This document shows positions 32,391 to 41,639 of a DNA stretch of 47,601 nt, one piece after another. The stretch lies in IMG/VR virus record IMGVR_UViG_3300024313_000939, positions 1 to 47,601 of that record. The stretch is one strand, 5' to 3'. The stretch is from a virus. The stretch's first letter is position 1, and each line of letters starts with the position of its first letter. Both the position numbers and the translations under genes were made by a program. Under the pieces are notes generated by a model. It searched no databases. It saw nothing but the letters and a program-made list of their open reading frames with translations, and was not told the DNA's origin.

Positions 32391-33159
32391 TTAATTGTAT
32401 TTCTAACGGTTTAACATTTAAATCAAATTTAGTTGCAAGAGATCTATCTAAAACTTTATCAACCTTTTGACCTTCAATACTATCTGTTAATGTTCTTTTT
32501 ACAATTATATTTAAAGAATATATTTTTGATATCAATTTACATAAATTATATTTAGATATTTTTTCCGGACTATGTAAATGTCTAACACCGTTCCAAAAAC
32601 TATTATCTAAAATAATATTCTGTATATACTTAGCTAACTCTAAAGCAGTTACCCCATTCCATATACAGTTATCGTAACCTTGAATTTCTTTACCTTTATT
32701 TTCAAAGAGCCATTTTAGTAGACCACTATATTGACCAATAAAAGATGTTCTAATTATTGTACCTCTTTTAACTAATTTTTTAGATAATGCATATACATCA
32801 GTTGCATCTGTTTTATTATATTCACTATAATTACCTTTATCACCTTTGAATACACAGTCAGAACATATTTGAATAAAATGAGCATTATACGTTTCACATA
32901 TTTCATTTAATGAATTAGGAAAACCTGAATTTATTATAAAAGTTTTTTCTTTACCAACTTCTTTTATTTTTGGTTTTAAAATACCCACACAGTTAATAAC
33001 AACATCACCCGGTTTTAGTATTGAAGTTAAAAAATTAAAATCAGTTGTAATGGCATCAAAATCTCTTCTACAAAAAGATTGGCAATTAAACTGTTTGGAT
33101 AGATAGTTAAATATATAACTACCTGCGTTTCCGTTACCTAATACTATTACTTTCATCAA
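32362..33159 (-). CDS. RmlD-like NAD(P)-dependent sugar reductase
   Basis: The 265-residue extended SDR has VIVLGNGNAGSYIF (Gly-rich NAD site), DVVINCVGIL, FIQICSDCVFKGDKGNYSE (RmlD 'S-T-D-Y-V-F-D-G' block with Cys for Tyr), and YALSKKL (Y-x-x-x-K). It would reduce a 4-keto NDP-sugar, as in dTDP-rhamnose synthesis. No RmlA, B or C is in the window. It overlaps its neighbours by 26-29 bp. Confidence 0.8.
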   Translation of the reverse strand: MMKVIVLGNGNAGSYIFNYLSKQFNCQSFCRRDFDAITTDFNFLTSILKPGDVVINCVGILKPKIKEVGKEKTFIINSGFPNSLNEICETYNAHFIQICSDCVFKGDKGNYSEYNKTDATDVYALSKKLVKRGTIIRTSFIGQYSGLLKWLFENKGKEIQGYDNCIWNGVTALELAKYIQNIILDNSFWNGVRHLHSPEKISKYNLCKLISKIYSLNIIVKRTLTDSIEGQKVDKVLDRSLATKFDLNVKPLEIQLNELKEFDSK

Positions 33160-33775
33160 AACAATCTAATTTAGATAGATCTACTCGGTAATCATCACTA
33201 CATGCACTATCACTATTTCTTTCTTTAGGTATAGCATAGAAATTTTGTATACCTGTAACTGCTTGTTCAGGTGACATATACATATGATAACCAATTTCCT
33301 CAACTGGTAATTTTAACATATCATTATAATATATAGAAGGTCTACCATCATAACGCATGCGTTTGAACCAATCTGCAGCATGTTTTTCATCAGTTAAAAT
33401 CATACCACCTTTACCAGTTGATAATATTTTTTTAAAATTAAATGATAAACAATAAAATGTATTTTTTATAAACATTTGTGGGTAAAATCTCTGAGCTGAA
33501 TCAACAACTGGCACATTACCGATTGTATAGGCACCTGACCAAGACTTATCTACAAACTTTACTTTATAACCTGCATGTATGGCTTGCATAGGTACAGAAA
33601 CATAGGTACGTTTTGGTATTTCAACAAACTCGGCAGAGTCATTACCTAATTTACAATATTTAAACGATAAAAAAAGTGCATTAGTGCAGCTATCAACTGC
33701 TATAGCATATTTACTACCAGCGTATTCAGCAATTAGTTCTTCAAATTTATCTATATTTTCCCAAACTGTTTTCAT
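33134..33775 (-). CDS. Short DegT/DnrJ/EryC1-type sugar aminotransferase
   Basis: The 213-residue PLP enzyme has YAIAVDSCTNALFLSF, PKRTYVSVPMQAIHAGYKVKF, PVVDSAQRFYP (Asp-x-Ala-Gln for the PLP ring), and CLSFNFKKILSTGKGGMILTD with the Schiff-base Lys. It forms amino sugars from keto sugars. Family members have ~370 residues; here the sequence ends soon after the PLP-Lys region, so most of the C-terminal small domain is absent. The protein may be a naturally minimal form or need a partner. Confidence 0.8.
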   Translation of the reverse strand: MKTVWENIDKFEELIAEYAGSKYAIAVDSCTNALFLSFKYCKLGNDSAEFVEIPKRTYVSVPMQAIHAGYKVKFVDKSWSGAYTIGNVPVVDSAQRFYPQMFIKNTFYCLSFNFKKILSTGKGGMILTDEKHAADWFKRMRYDGRPSIYYNDMLKLPVEEIGYHMYMSPEQAVTGIQNFYAIPKERNSDSACSDDYRVDLSKLDCFDESNSIR

Positions 33776-34392
33776 GATTTATGATATATTAAATTAAACC
33801 CCTCTGCATATGCTGTGTTACATTCCATACCTCGAAACATTGCATATGTTTTTATACCATCCAATGATCTAGGATTAGGAAACTCTCTAACTTCGTTCTT
33901 ATATTCACCAAAACGTTTTATTTTAAAATTTATATTATACAATGAAAGTTCTTCATAATAATTACACTTAAAGTTGTTGTTAAATGATTGTGTAGTAGAA
34001 GATGGTACTTCATACATTAAAATCTTATCAGGTGAATGTTCTTGATATCTTCTTAAAACAACTTCACATATTTCATAAACAGTTTTATGATCCATATTAA
34101 AATCATCTTTATTAGGGATAAAAACTATATTCGGTTTCAAATCATTATATATTTTTTCAACACTTTTTAATAATTTATTTTTTATAATATTATACGATTC
34201 GTCTTGAAATGGTAAAATATGAACAGATGTAAAATCTTTTGTAGCTTTCTCTATTTGAATACCATCATCATTTTTTCTTACACCACATATTATTACATGT
34301 ACATCATTACCTGCATTGATATACTTATGAGCTGTACCACCTACACCAAGTAGTTCATCATCCGCATGCGGAGCTATAATTAATACACTCAT
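33772..34392 (-). CDS. PIG-L/LmbE-family deacetylase
   Basis: The 206-residue protein from ATG 34392 has SVLIIAPHADDELLGVGG (zinc-binding His-x-Asp-Asp) and NKDDFNMDHKTVYE (His of the second site). It would remove an N-acetyl group from a GlcNAc-type sugar. I choose ATG 34392 rather than in-frame ATG 34407, because the fold starts there and a TTGATT-N16-TATAAT-N6 promoter points at it. It overlaps the aminotransferase by ATGA. Confidence 0.88.
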   Translation of the reverse strand: MSVLIIAPHADDELLGVGGTAHKYINAGNDVHVIICGVRKNDDGIQIEKATKDFTSVHILPFQDESYNIIKNKLLKSVEKIYNDLKPNIVFIPNKDDFNMDHKTVYEICEVVLRRYQEHSPDKILMYEVPSSTTQSFNNNFKCNYYEELSLYNINFKIKRFGEYKNEVREFPNPRSLDGIKTYAMFRGMECNTAYAEGFNLIYHKS

Positions 34393-34398
34393 ATTAAT

Positions 34399-34426
34399 AT
34401 TATACATGTATAATCCTATAAATCAA
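34399..34426 (-). promoter_or_regulatory. Sigma70-like promoter inside the second sugar island
   Basis: TTGATT, 16-bp spacer, TATAAT, 6 nt, ATG 34392. It would drive the downstream set deacetylase to GT32 separately from the upstream half. Confidence 0.6.
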
Positions 34427-35229
34427 AAACTATTTTTAAATATTTCTACTGATTCAATACCTCGAAGGGTTCCACATGCATTACAATTACTACAAGGATA
34501 TTTTCCTCTCTTTTCTATTAAAATTCTTCTATATAAATTAAGATCATCCCCATACCATATATCTTTAAATTTAGTTTTTTGTATATTTCCAAAATTAACA
34601 CTTTTTGACCAATCATTTTCACATAATAATATATCCCCATTCCAGTCAATAAATGCTTTATAAAAAGGTATATAGCATGGGTTATTATTACCTGATCCTT
34701 GCTTTTTAATTATTTCCAAACGATTAACAATATTAATATTATAGTTATCATCTTTATTATAATTATGAGAGTAAACCATTTGTATAGGTATATTTTCTTT
34801 TAAAGACTCAAAATATTCTGTTTTATCTTTATCATACATACTCACGCATATAACATTACATCCACTTTCATATAATTTTTTAATGGTAGTTTTATTTAAT
34901 TTATCACCATTTGTAACTATCTCTAAAAACTTAATATTTGGTATAAGTTCTTTTACTTTACTGATACAAGAAAAAATATCTTTATGTAAAAGAGGTTCCC
35001 CGAAACCAGCAAACCCTATTCTATTATTAAAATTTATATCATTTAAATCGTTACATAATTTTTCAATAGTATCGAGTGATATATGCTTGTTACTATTTGG
35101 ATAAGTTTTTGGATCACTTCTTGGACAAAAAACGCACTTTCTATTACATAGTTCCGTTGAGTTAATTTGAACACTTTTAAGCATACTATTAACTTTTTGC
35201 TGCTTAAATCTTAATTCTTCTTTAGACAT
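34423..35229 (-). CDS. Radical SAM/SPASM-type protein
   Basis: The 268-residue protein has the canonical TELCNRKCVFCPRSDP (C28-x3-C32-x2-C35), GFAGFGEPLL, IVTNGDKL, and a C-terminal auxiliary-cluster region with CENDW and CSNCNACGTLRG. This is the SPASM/twitch layout of radical SAM enzymes acting on sugars or peptides. The substrate is unknown. In this island a dehydrogenase or epimerase role on a sugar is plausible. It overlaps the aminotransferase upstream by 19 bp. Confidence 0.85.
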   Translation of the reverse strand: MSKEELRFKQQKVNSMLKSVQINSTELCNRKCVFCPRSDPKTYPNSNKHISLDTIEKLCNDLNDINFNNRIGFAGFGEPLLHKDIFSCISKVKELIPNIKFLEIVTNGDKLNKTTIKKLYESGCNVICVSMYDKDKTEYFESLKENIPIQMVYSHNYNKDDNYNINIVNRLEIIKKQGSGNNNPCYIPFYKAFIDWNGDILLCENDWSKSVNFGNIQKTKFKDIWYGDDLNLYRRILIEKRGKYPCSNCNACGTLRGIESVEIFKNSF

Positions 35230-36017
35230 TTTTTAATAAAATCAATATTAGTTAAGGACATTCTATTGTTTTTTAATTTAATAGAATTAAACACATCCAC
35301 ATCATTTAATAAAATATAATTACCGTAACTATAATCACATAATTTTTGTTGTATTAAAAACTGCTTCGTCTCATTCATTCGTTCTACATGTAGTTTAATA
35401 TCATTTAAAATAAATGGTAAATATTGTTCTATATTACCTATAGTTATATGACCTGGTCTAAATTTTTGAAGTTCTTCAGTAATTTCTTTATTAGCGAAAG
35501 CATACCCAAATCGAGCACCTGGTAAAGCGTAAGATTTGGATAAAGTTTTTAGTGTTATAATCCTATCAGAAAATTGTATATCATCTTTATAAAAATCTGC
35601 ATATGCTTCATCCAAAATAATGTATTTATACTTTAATAATAAAGGTTGTATATTTTCAATACTACCGGTATTACCATTAGGTGATGCAATATATACAAAA
35701 TCATTACCTTTAGGTATACCGTATTCTGCTTGAAGTAAACTAACTAACTGCCATGTAGGTTTACCATATACCGTTAAAGACATATTTTGTCTTTTAATAA
35801 ATTGTAATACTCTAGTAATTAGTTCACTTAAACCTAAACCAATAGTAATATTTTTAACATCTATATTATAAAACTTACTTAATATATCATAACTATAAAA
35901 TGGGTCATTATATTTAGTTAAATCAAACTTTACATTTATATTATAGTTATCATGACAAATATTTGTACTAAGGTCGCATATTTTATCATAATATGGTTTA
36001 GTCCAATCAGCTCTCAT
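35211..36017 (-). CDS. Class I/II aminotransferase (HisC/CobD-like)
   Basis: The 268-residue fold-type-I PLP enzyme has IASPNGNTGS (SPNNPTG block), YIILDEAYADFY (Asp-Glu-Ala-Tyr), and TLKTLSKSYALPGARFGYA (Schiff-base Lys). The N-terminus is short (usual length ~350), so the first arm and part of the small domain are lost. The nearest general type is histidinol-phosphate aminotransferase or CobD-like decarboxylase. In this context amine transfer to a keto sugar or synthesis of an amino alcohol such as aminopropanol phosphate could apply. Confidence 0.8.
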   Translation of the reverse strand: MRADWTKPYYDKICDLSTNICHDNYNINVKFDLTKYNDPFYSYDILSKFYNIDVKNITIGLGLSELITRVLQFIKRQNMSLTVYGKPTWQLVSLLQAEYGIPKGNDFVYIASPNGNTGSIENIQPLLLKYKYIILDEAYADFYKDDIQFSDRIITLKTLSKSYALPGARFGYAFANKEITEELQKFRPGHITIGNIEQYLPFILNDIKLHVERMNETKQFLIQQKLCDYSYGNYILLNDVDVFNSIKLKNNRMSLTNIDFIKKCLKKN

Positions 36018-36903
36018 TTTTTATATAATTGTAAAGAGATTTACTACCATTGAGAAAGTTAACTTTAGGTTCCCAACCCAATAATTGTTTTGCTTTTGAA
36101 CTACATACTATCTTACCTTTATAATCTCCTAGCCTTTCACCAGTATATATAATTTTAACATTTTGACCATGTAATTCTTGCACTCTTTCTGCAACATTTT
36201 TAATACTTATTGGTTGAGGTCCTTCCAAATTAAATATTTCATTTTTACCTTTATCGGATAAAGCTAATCTATTACCTCTGGCATGGTCAGTTACATATAA
36301 AAAATTTCTATATATACTACCATCACCTGTAACCATTAATGGTTTTTTATCTATAGCATTGTTAATAAATTTAGACATTACAGTATCAGGGTGACAACCA
36401 GGTCCATATGCAATACCATATCTTAAAATTGTAAAATCAATATTTTTAACTTTTTGATAGTTTCTAATTATAGCTTCACATGTTAATTTACATGTAGTAT
36501 ATATATGTTCACTATTACTAATAGATAAATTAGAACATTCATCAACTTCAATACTATTACACACACTATACACCCAAACGGTTGATGAAAATATAATTCT
36601 TGGTATATTCAACTCATACATAGCATCTAATGTATTAGTTAAGGTCATTATGTTAGTATTTACTGCATGTTTTATGTCAATATGGTTTTCTTTACTATCG
36701 GATATTGCAGCAAACATATAAACTGCATTAAAGTTTTTAGTGGATAAAGCTTTTTTTAAGTTATTGAAATCTAACACATCAATACTAATATCACTGGTCT
36801 TATTAACGTCAATTGTTGTAACATTATAACCATGTTCTTCTAATTCATTTTTGGTATATGAACCAATAAATCCAGAACCACCGATAATAGCTATATTATT
36901 CAT
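36007..36903 (-). CDS. NAD-dependent sugar epimerase/dehydratase
   Basis: The 298-residue extended SDR has IAIIGGSGFIGS (Rossmann GxxGxxG), IIFSSTVWVY, YTTCKLTCEA (Y-x-x-x-K with substrate-site Ser/Thr), LRYGIAYGPG and RNFLYVTDHARG. It resembles UDP-glucose 4-epimerase/GDP-mannose-type enzymes. It acts on an NDP-sugar; which one cannot be read. A TATAAT lies 6 nt before the ATG, but the -35 is poor. Confidence 0.88.
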   Translation of the reverse strand: MNNIAIIGGSGFIGSYTKNELEEHGYNVTTIDVNKTSDISIDVLDFNNLKKALSTKNFNAVYMFAAISDSKENHIDIKHAVNTNIMTLTNTLDAMYELNIPRIIFSSTVWVYSVCNSIEVDECSNLSISNSEHIYTTCKLTCEAIIRNYQKVKNIDFTILRYGIAYGPGCHPDTVMSKFINNAIDKKPLMVTGDGSIYRNFLYVTDHARGNRLALSDKGKNEIFNLEGPQPISIKNVAERVQELHGQNVKIIYTGERLGDYKGKIVCSSKAKQLLGWEPKVNFLNGSKSLYNYIKNES

Positions 36904-36919
36904 ATTAAAATTATAATAG

Positions 36920-37453
36920 TTAACCTTTATGAAACCATGGAGTATCTAATTTATCTAAATATTTTTTTAATAAAAAATATTTTTCACAAACTAAAGTAGT
37001 TCTATATTTTGTTTGTTCTAAAATAGCATTTACACTATGTTCAGTTTTTTTAGGTAATGTTATTGAACTATTAGTTTTTGGTTTGAATTCAACATTATCA
37101 ACAATTATTTCTCCACCTTTCATAACCGGACAAATATCAACATAATATACTTCTGTTTCTGGTAAAAAAATCATAAAATCTTTACCGTATTCTTCTTTAA
37201 CTCTATCAAATAAATCGGTATCGATATGCGGTTCAATAAAACCATTTTGCAATGTATAAAAACCAACAAAGTTGTATATGTTGTAATTACCTGTTATAAC
37301 AAATTTTAAAAAATCAGGTAAATCTTCTTTTTTATATGTTACAGCAAAACATCTTTTACCGTTATAATCATCATCCAAATATTCATTATTATGAATCCAA
37401 TCATATATTTGTTTTCTTTGTGTTTCCGGTAAATAATTTTGATGAAGTTTCAT
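36920..37453 (-). CDS. 2OG-Fe(II) oxygenase-like protein
   Basis: The 177-residue protein matches the double-stranded beta-helix oxygenase pattern: IEPHIDTDLF with H76-x-D78, MKGGEIIVDN, and KKTEHSVNAILEQTKYRTTLVCE with H139 and R151 (2-oxoglutarate salt bridge). It would hydroxylate an unknown substrate, perhaps a sugar. Its first 53 bp overlap the preceding glycosyltransferase gene. Confidence 0.75.
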   Translation of the reverse strand: MKLHQNYLPETQRKQIYDWIHNNEYLDDDYNGKRCFAVTYKKEDLPDFLKFVITGNYNIYNFVGFYTLQNGFIEPHIDTDLFDRVKEEYGKDFMIFLPETEVYYVDICPVMKGGEIIVDNVEFKPKTNSSITLPKKTEHSVNAILEQTKYRTTLVCEKYFLLKKYLDKLDTPWFHKG

Positions 37454-38264
37454 TATACTCTTTAATTTTATTTCTATACATAGTATTTACAATTTTTTCA
37501 TCTGATTGTCCACTCCACATATAGCTATTATCATTATATTGAGGACCATTATCTTTATATTTTCTACCAACATATAATATTTTAATATCAATTTCTGATA
37601 ATAATTTTTGAAATTCAACTTCATCAGCTTCGATGTTAAAAATATCTTCAGTAACTCTTTCTTCGAGTATTTTATAAAATTTTTTTGAAAGCTTAGTATT
37701 ATTGATATACATAAAACCAGCATTCCAACCCATGTATTTTTCACCATATTTTGTTGTGTATGAATTTATATCATTTTTATCTACAAACATTGCAAGGTCA
37801 TAATTTTTTGAATCTGGTATTATTGAATTGAAATCATGATTAACTATAGTATCAACATCTAGATATAAAATATGTTTAAAGCCATTACCTATTAATAAAT
37901 TAATTGTTTTAAATTTTATATTACTACAATAAACACCTTCATCTCTTTTAAAAATAGGATTACCTAATTTACCATTTTTTATTTTTTCTTTCAATTCAAT
38001 ATAATTCATTTTTTTCGAATCTTCATAATTAGTAATAATTTTATTTTTAAAATTTTTATAATCATAAATTTTATAAAGATTAAAATTTTTATATTCATTA
38101 TTGAATTCATTGCAATTAACCAATCTTAAAACAACATTTAAATTTTTACTATTTTTTTCTAATGAATTGAAGAACGGTCTTACATACTGTATGTATTTTT
38201 GATTTGTTGAACATACAATAGTAAGTTTGTCTTTGTTTAAATCATTTATATTTTTTACATTCAT
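37401..38264 (-). CDS. DXD glycosyltransferase, paralogue B
   Basis: The 287-residue protein has LTIVCSTNQKYIQYVRPFFNSL, VYCSNIKFKTINLLI, HILYLDVDTIVNHDF (DVD metal motif), GWNAGFMYIN and a terminal NSYMWSGQSDEK. It is a GT8-like enzyme and paralogous to 30554-31300 and 38242-39042. The long overlap (53 bp) with the oxygenase gene is in a different frame. Confidence 0.78.
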   Translation of the reverse strand: MNVKNINDLNKDKLTIVCSTNQKYIQYVRPFFNSLEKNSKNLNVVLRLVNCNEFNNEYKNFNLYKIYDYKNFKNKIITNYEDSKKMNYIELKEKIKNGKLGNPIFKRDEGVYCSNIKFKTINLLIGNGFKHILYLDVDTIVNHDFNSIIPDSKNYDLAMFVDKNDINSYTTKYGEKYMGWNAGFMYINNTKLSKKFYKILEERVTEDIFNIEADEVEFQKLLSEIDIKILYVGRKYKDNGPQYNDNSYMWSGQSDEKIVNTMYRNKIKEYNETSSKLFTGNTKKTNI

Positions 38265-39042
38265 CTATATACCTATTATTATTAAATTTTGTTTTACCAG
38301 AGCCAGACCATAATATTGAATTATCATTTAGATCTTCATCTTTATATTTTTTATCAACTTCTAATATTTTTACACTATTTTCAATAATATATGGTAAAAC
38401 ACGTTCATCTATATCCCAATCAAAAATTTCTTTTTGTACAATTTCGTTTATATTTTCAATTATATTTAAAGAGTTTCGGTTGTTATTAATACCGATTAAA
38501 CCGCCATGATATAAAAAATCAGCACCATTTAATCTACCATTATCAAATTGTTCTGAATATGGTATATCTTTATAAAAACAAAAATCATAATTATCTAAAT
38601 CCTTAAAAAGATTTGTAAGATCATTTCGAATAATACTATCCACATCTACATATAAAGTATTTTTAACACCGGCTTTGAGTAATTTCAATATAGTATCAAA
38701 TTTGATATTAGAACAATATGCTATTAATTCGCTATAAAATAATTTTATCGGTTTAATATCGGTTTTATTTTCATATACAAAATCATCAGTAGCGTATAAA
38801 CCTTGTTTAGTTTTTAAATTTCTCTTTTTTGATAAGTTTTTATTATCTCTTATAACAATTATGTTTTTTTCAAACCATTCTAATTTATCAGAAGAACAGT
38901 TAACAAACCTACCACATATTGATATGGGTGGTGAATTTTTTTTAATAGAATTTACCAAAATCTTTGCAAACGGTAGGTAGTTTTCATCCACTGTAAACGT
39001 GATAACATTTTTATCTACCAAGTCTCTGAACATTTTGCGCAA
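38242..39042 (-). CDS. DXD glycosyltransferase, paralogue C
   Basis: The 266-residue protein has VITFTVDENYLPFAKILVNSI, AYCSNIKFDTILKLL, NTLYVDVDSIIRNDL (DVD), FLYHGGLIGIN and a terminal NSILWSGSGKTKF. It is closest to paralogue B, sharing the YCSNIKF block. It overlaps its neighbours by 23-28 bp. An alternative start is Met4. Confidence 0.78.
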   Translation of the reverse strand: MRKMFRDLVDKNVITFTVDENYLPFAKILVNSIKKNSPPISICGRFVNCSSDKLEWFEKNIIVIRDNKNLSKKRNLKTKQGLYATDDFVYENKTDIKPIKLFYSELIAYCSNIKFDTILKLLKAGVKNTLYVDVDSIIRNDLTNLFKDLDNYDFCFYKDIPYSEQFDNGRLNGADFLYHGGLIGINNNRNSLNIIENINEIVQKEIFDWDIDERVLPYIIENSVKILEVDKKYKDEDLNDNSILWSGSGKTKFNNNRYIDECKKYK

Positions 39043-39956
39043 ATTCCTTCATATATATTGTTTTTTTGATTATTGACAACCTCTAACCATAATGGACTAT
39101 TATAAATTTCTTCTAAAGTTTGCGTTAATAAATTACCTACTTTACCTTTTTGTTCCAAATCATTAAATGCACAAAATAAGAAATCACCATTTGGTAAAAC
39201 CCCACCACCGTCACCGGGACCGAAAGGACAAATACCATTTTTTTTCCTTTCAACATATTCAAAATCTTTTAAATTGTCAGCTCTGTTTGTATTATATACT
39301 TCTGCTGTATTGACAGCTATATTTTTATTTTTTAGTAGTCTATGTATTTTATAATACATTTTTGTTTTAGGAAAATTTTCATCAAAGTTTTTTTCACAAC
39401 GTATGTTTAATTCTAATAAACTTTTAGTTTCTTTTTTTAAAAAAATCTCACCTATTTTATCGAACATTAATACAAATTTATCATATCTATCTCTATTTGT
39501 ATTTTTTATATAACTTTCTTTATCATAACCATATATAGATACAGTTAAATACAATTTTTTACATTTTTTAATAAGTTCTAAATGTTTTTCCTTTAACTGG
39601 GTTAAATTTGTTGTTATCATATAATACTTTATTTTATCATTATTTTCTAAAAATAAAATTTTATCTTCAATATTTTTATCTAAAAAAGGTTCACCAACCG
39701 CCGGTGTAATTTGTATATGATTTATACCATAATCAGTAGCTTTGTTTACAAATAATTCAAAATTACTTTGAGACATAGTTTGTGTTTTACTAAGTTCATC
39801 GATATTTTTTATCGAACCTCTACAAAAATAGCAATTTAAATTACATATAAAAATAGTTTGAAAATTTATTGTTGTTCCAAAATTTTCTAATTGTAAAGCT
39901 TCATTAAATCTAGGATCTTTATTACTATTTATTTTTTGTAAAAATGTATTACTCAT
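39015..39956 (-). CDS. Radical SAM/SPASM-type protein
   Basis: The 313-residue protein has IFICNLNCYFCRGS (C38-x3-C42-x2-C45), ITPAVGEPFLD (GEP), MITTNLTQL, and a C-terminal auxiliary region with GICPFGPGDGGGVLPNGDFLFC and GICAKCSETW. It is a second radical SAM with possible SPASM-type clusters, only distantly like 34423-35229. The substrate is unknown. Confidence 0.85.
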   Translation of the reverse strand: MSNTFLQKINSNKDPRFNEALQLENFGTTINFQTIFICNLNCYFCRGSIKNIDELSKTQTMSQSNFELFVNKATDYGINHIQITPAVGEPFLDKNIEDKILFLENNDKIKYYMITTNLTQLKEKHLELIKKCKKLYLTVSIYGYDKESYIKNTNRDRYDKFVLMFDKIGEIFLKKETKSLLELNIRCEKNFDENFPKTKMYYKIHRLLKNKNIAVNTAEVYNTNRADNLKDFEYVERKKNGICPFGPGDGGGVLPNGDFLFCAFNDLEQKGKVGNLLTQTLEEIYNSPLWLEVVNNQKNNIYEGICAKCSETW

Positions 39957-40620
39957 AATCTAACCATACCTTACTAAATTCACAATCTTTATATTCTTCT
40001 AGCCAAGGACCTCCGTCAGTAAAATGCAGAGCTTTTGGTTTAAAAGAACCTTTTTCTTTATAATAACCAACTAACCAATTCCATTCAATAGGTATATCCC
40101 CTATTTCACTATCTTCTAACCATTTAAATCTATGTAAAAAAGCTCCAGATTGATTGTTAATTGTTTCAGGATTTAAGGTTTTATTTTTTGGATGTTCATT
40201 ATTAAAAATCATTAAACTACTCCAATTTTTTCTTGGGTAGATACTTTGACGTTTACCATCCATTTTTGTAAGGTTAGTAGGTTTATATTCATGCTTACAG
40301 CACTGCAATGCAAACTTTGGATCATATAAATCTAATAAATTATCTATAGAATCTATAAAAAGAAAATCACCATCACAAAATATACTAACCCCATTATATT
40401 CACTTATAAATGGTGTAAAAAACCTAGCAAATGCAAACTGTGTCGATTCATATTTATCTTTAATTCTATTATACTCTTTAACAGTATTATAGTTTATTGC
40501 ATGTATTGATATATTATATCTAGTATTCTGCTTTAAAATACTTGTTTTACATTTTTGAAAAGAAATTTCACTAGGTTCATCCAAACCAATAAAAATATTA
40601 TACTTTAAATTACTACACAC
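39949..40620 (-). CDS. GT8-like glycosyltransferase
   Basis: The 223-residue protein has YNIFIGLDEPSEISFQKCK, STQFAFARFFTPFI, GVSIFCDGDFLFID (DGD metal motif), SLMIFNNEHP, and ALHFTDGGPWLEEY near the end. This matches small GT8-type transferases of marine bacteria and phages. It is the fifth glycosyltransferase of the island. Confidence 0.8.
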   Translation of the reverse strand: MCSNLKYNIFIGLDEPSEISFQKCKTSILKQNTRYNISIHAINYNTVKEYNRIKDKYESTQFAFARFFTPFISEYNGVSIFCDGDFLFIDSIDNLLDLYDPKFALQCCKHEYKPTNLTKMDGKRQSIYPRKNWSSLMIFNNEHPKNKTLNPETINNQSGAFLHRFKWLEDSEIGDIPIEWNWLVGYYKEKGSFKPKALHFTDGGPWLEEYKDCEFSKVWLDYE

Positions 40621-41638
40621 ATATATAGTTATCTAATTCTATAATTTTTTCAACAAACGTTTTAAAGAGAGTATCAATATTTCTATTTTTAGAAACATTT
40701 TTAACTCTTTCATAATAATTATGACCAACAAGACCATATTTACCGTATAATTCAGTATCATCGTTATCGTAACCACCATCTGTATTTTGTTTACCATCTA
40801 TTATCTTACCTTTACTAAAATAAAAAGGTAAATGTATATAATCATGCCATTTTGAAACATATTGTTTTTGTAGATATATGGTCGAACATACTAAATTTAC
40901 TGTATAGCAACAAGCAGATTCATACCCCATACCATATGGGTATAAAGTATTACTGTACTGACATACATTGCTAATAAATTCATTTTTATTATAAAAGTTT
41001 ACATTATAATTTAAAACTTTAAATATATCAGGTATATTTCTATGATAAGTTGGGGTTATTTCTAATTCATTAAAATTTTTTAATAATCTATTGTCGATCA
41101 TTTTTTTTAATATACCGTACATTAGACAATAATTTAAGATATCTACACCGAACTTATCTTGTTTATTCCAATTATTTCTGTATTTATGATTACCGCTTTT
41201 ATAAAAAAAAATAAACTTTCTTTTTGTAATATTTTTTAACGTATTAGTTAGTTTTTTTTGTTTTCTTCTAAACTCATAATTTTTAGTCTTTGAATTAAAC
41301 TCAGTATTTCTATCATCAAATATATAATCTATAATAAAATTATCTTTTTTTAATTTATTTCGTTGAGCCTTGTTAATTTTATATATTGATTCAATCCTCT
41401 CTGATACAGTATACTGTTTTAAATTTTTAGTATATTTTTTATAATAAAAGTCAATAATTTTATTATAAATTTCAATACTATCCAAGTTATTATCAAATTT
41501 AAACGAACTAAGTTCGTTATAATAATTTTTAATATATAAATGACTGCCGAAGTCTTTAAGAAATTTAAAAACTATATCTTTATCTTTATATTTAAAATTA
41601 TTATAAAATTCTTCTAAATACTTTTCTGCTTTGATCAT
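40613..41638 (-). CDS. Hypothetical protein in sugar island
   Basis: I start this gene at ATG 41638 (MIKAEKYLEEFYNN), 1 nt past the upstream stop, giving 341 residues. An earlier in-frame ATG at 41743 would overlap the neighbour by 104 bp. The protein is Lys/Tyr/Asn-rich. It has a helical first half and a second half with NITKRKFIFFYKSGNHKYRNNW, YPYGMGYESACCYTVNLV and YGLVGHNYYERVK. No known motif. It may be a methyltransferase- or hydroxylase-like enzyme, but I cannot support that. Confidence 0.65.
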   Translation of the reverse strand: MIKAEKYLEEFYNNFKYKDKDIVFKFLKDFGSHLYIKNYYNELSSFKFDNNLDSIEIYNKIIDFYYKKYTKNLKQYTVSERIESIYKINKAQRNKLKKDNFIIDYIFDDRNTEFNSKTKNYEFRRKQKKLTNTLKNITKRKFIFFYKSGNHKYRNNWNKQDKFGVDILNYCLMYGILKKMIDNRLLKNFNELEITPTYHRNIPDIFKVLNYNVNFYNKNEFISNVCQYSNTLYPYGMGYESACCYTVNLVCSTIYLQKQYVSKWHDYIHLPFYFSKGKIIDGKQNTDGGYDNDDTELYGKYGLVGHNYYERVKNVSKNRNIDTLFKTFVEKIIELDNYICV

Positions 41639-41639
41639 C

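Noticed and set aside
37487-37747. Minus-strand frame inside glycosyltransferase B
   Set aside because: Out-of-frame shadow of a gene with DVD motif and paralogues.
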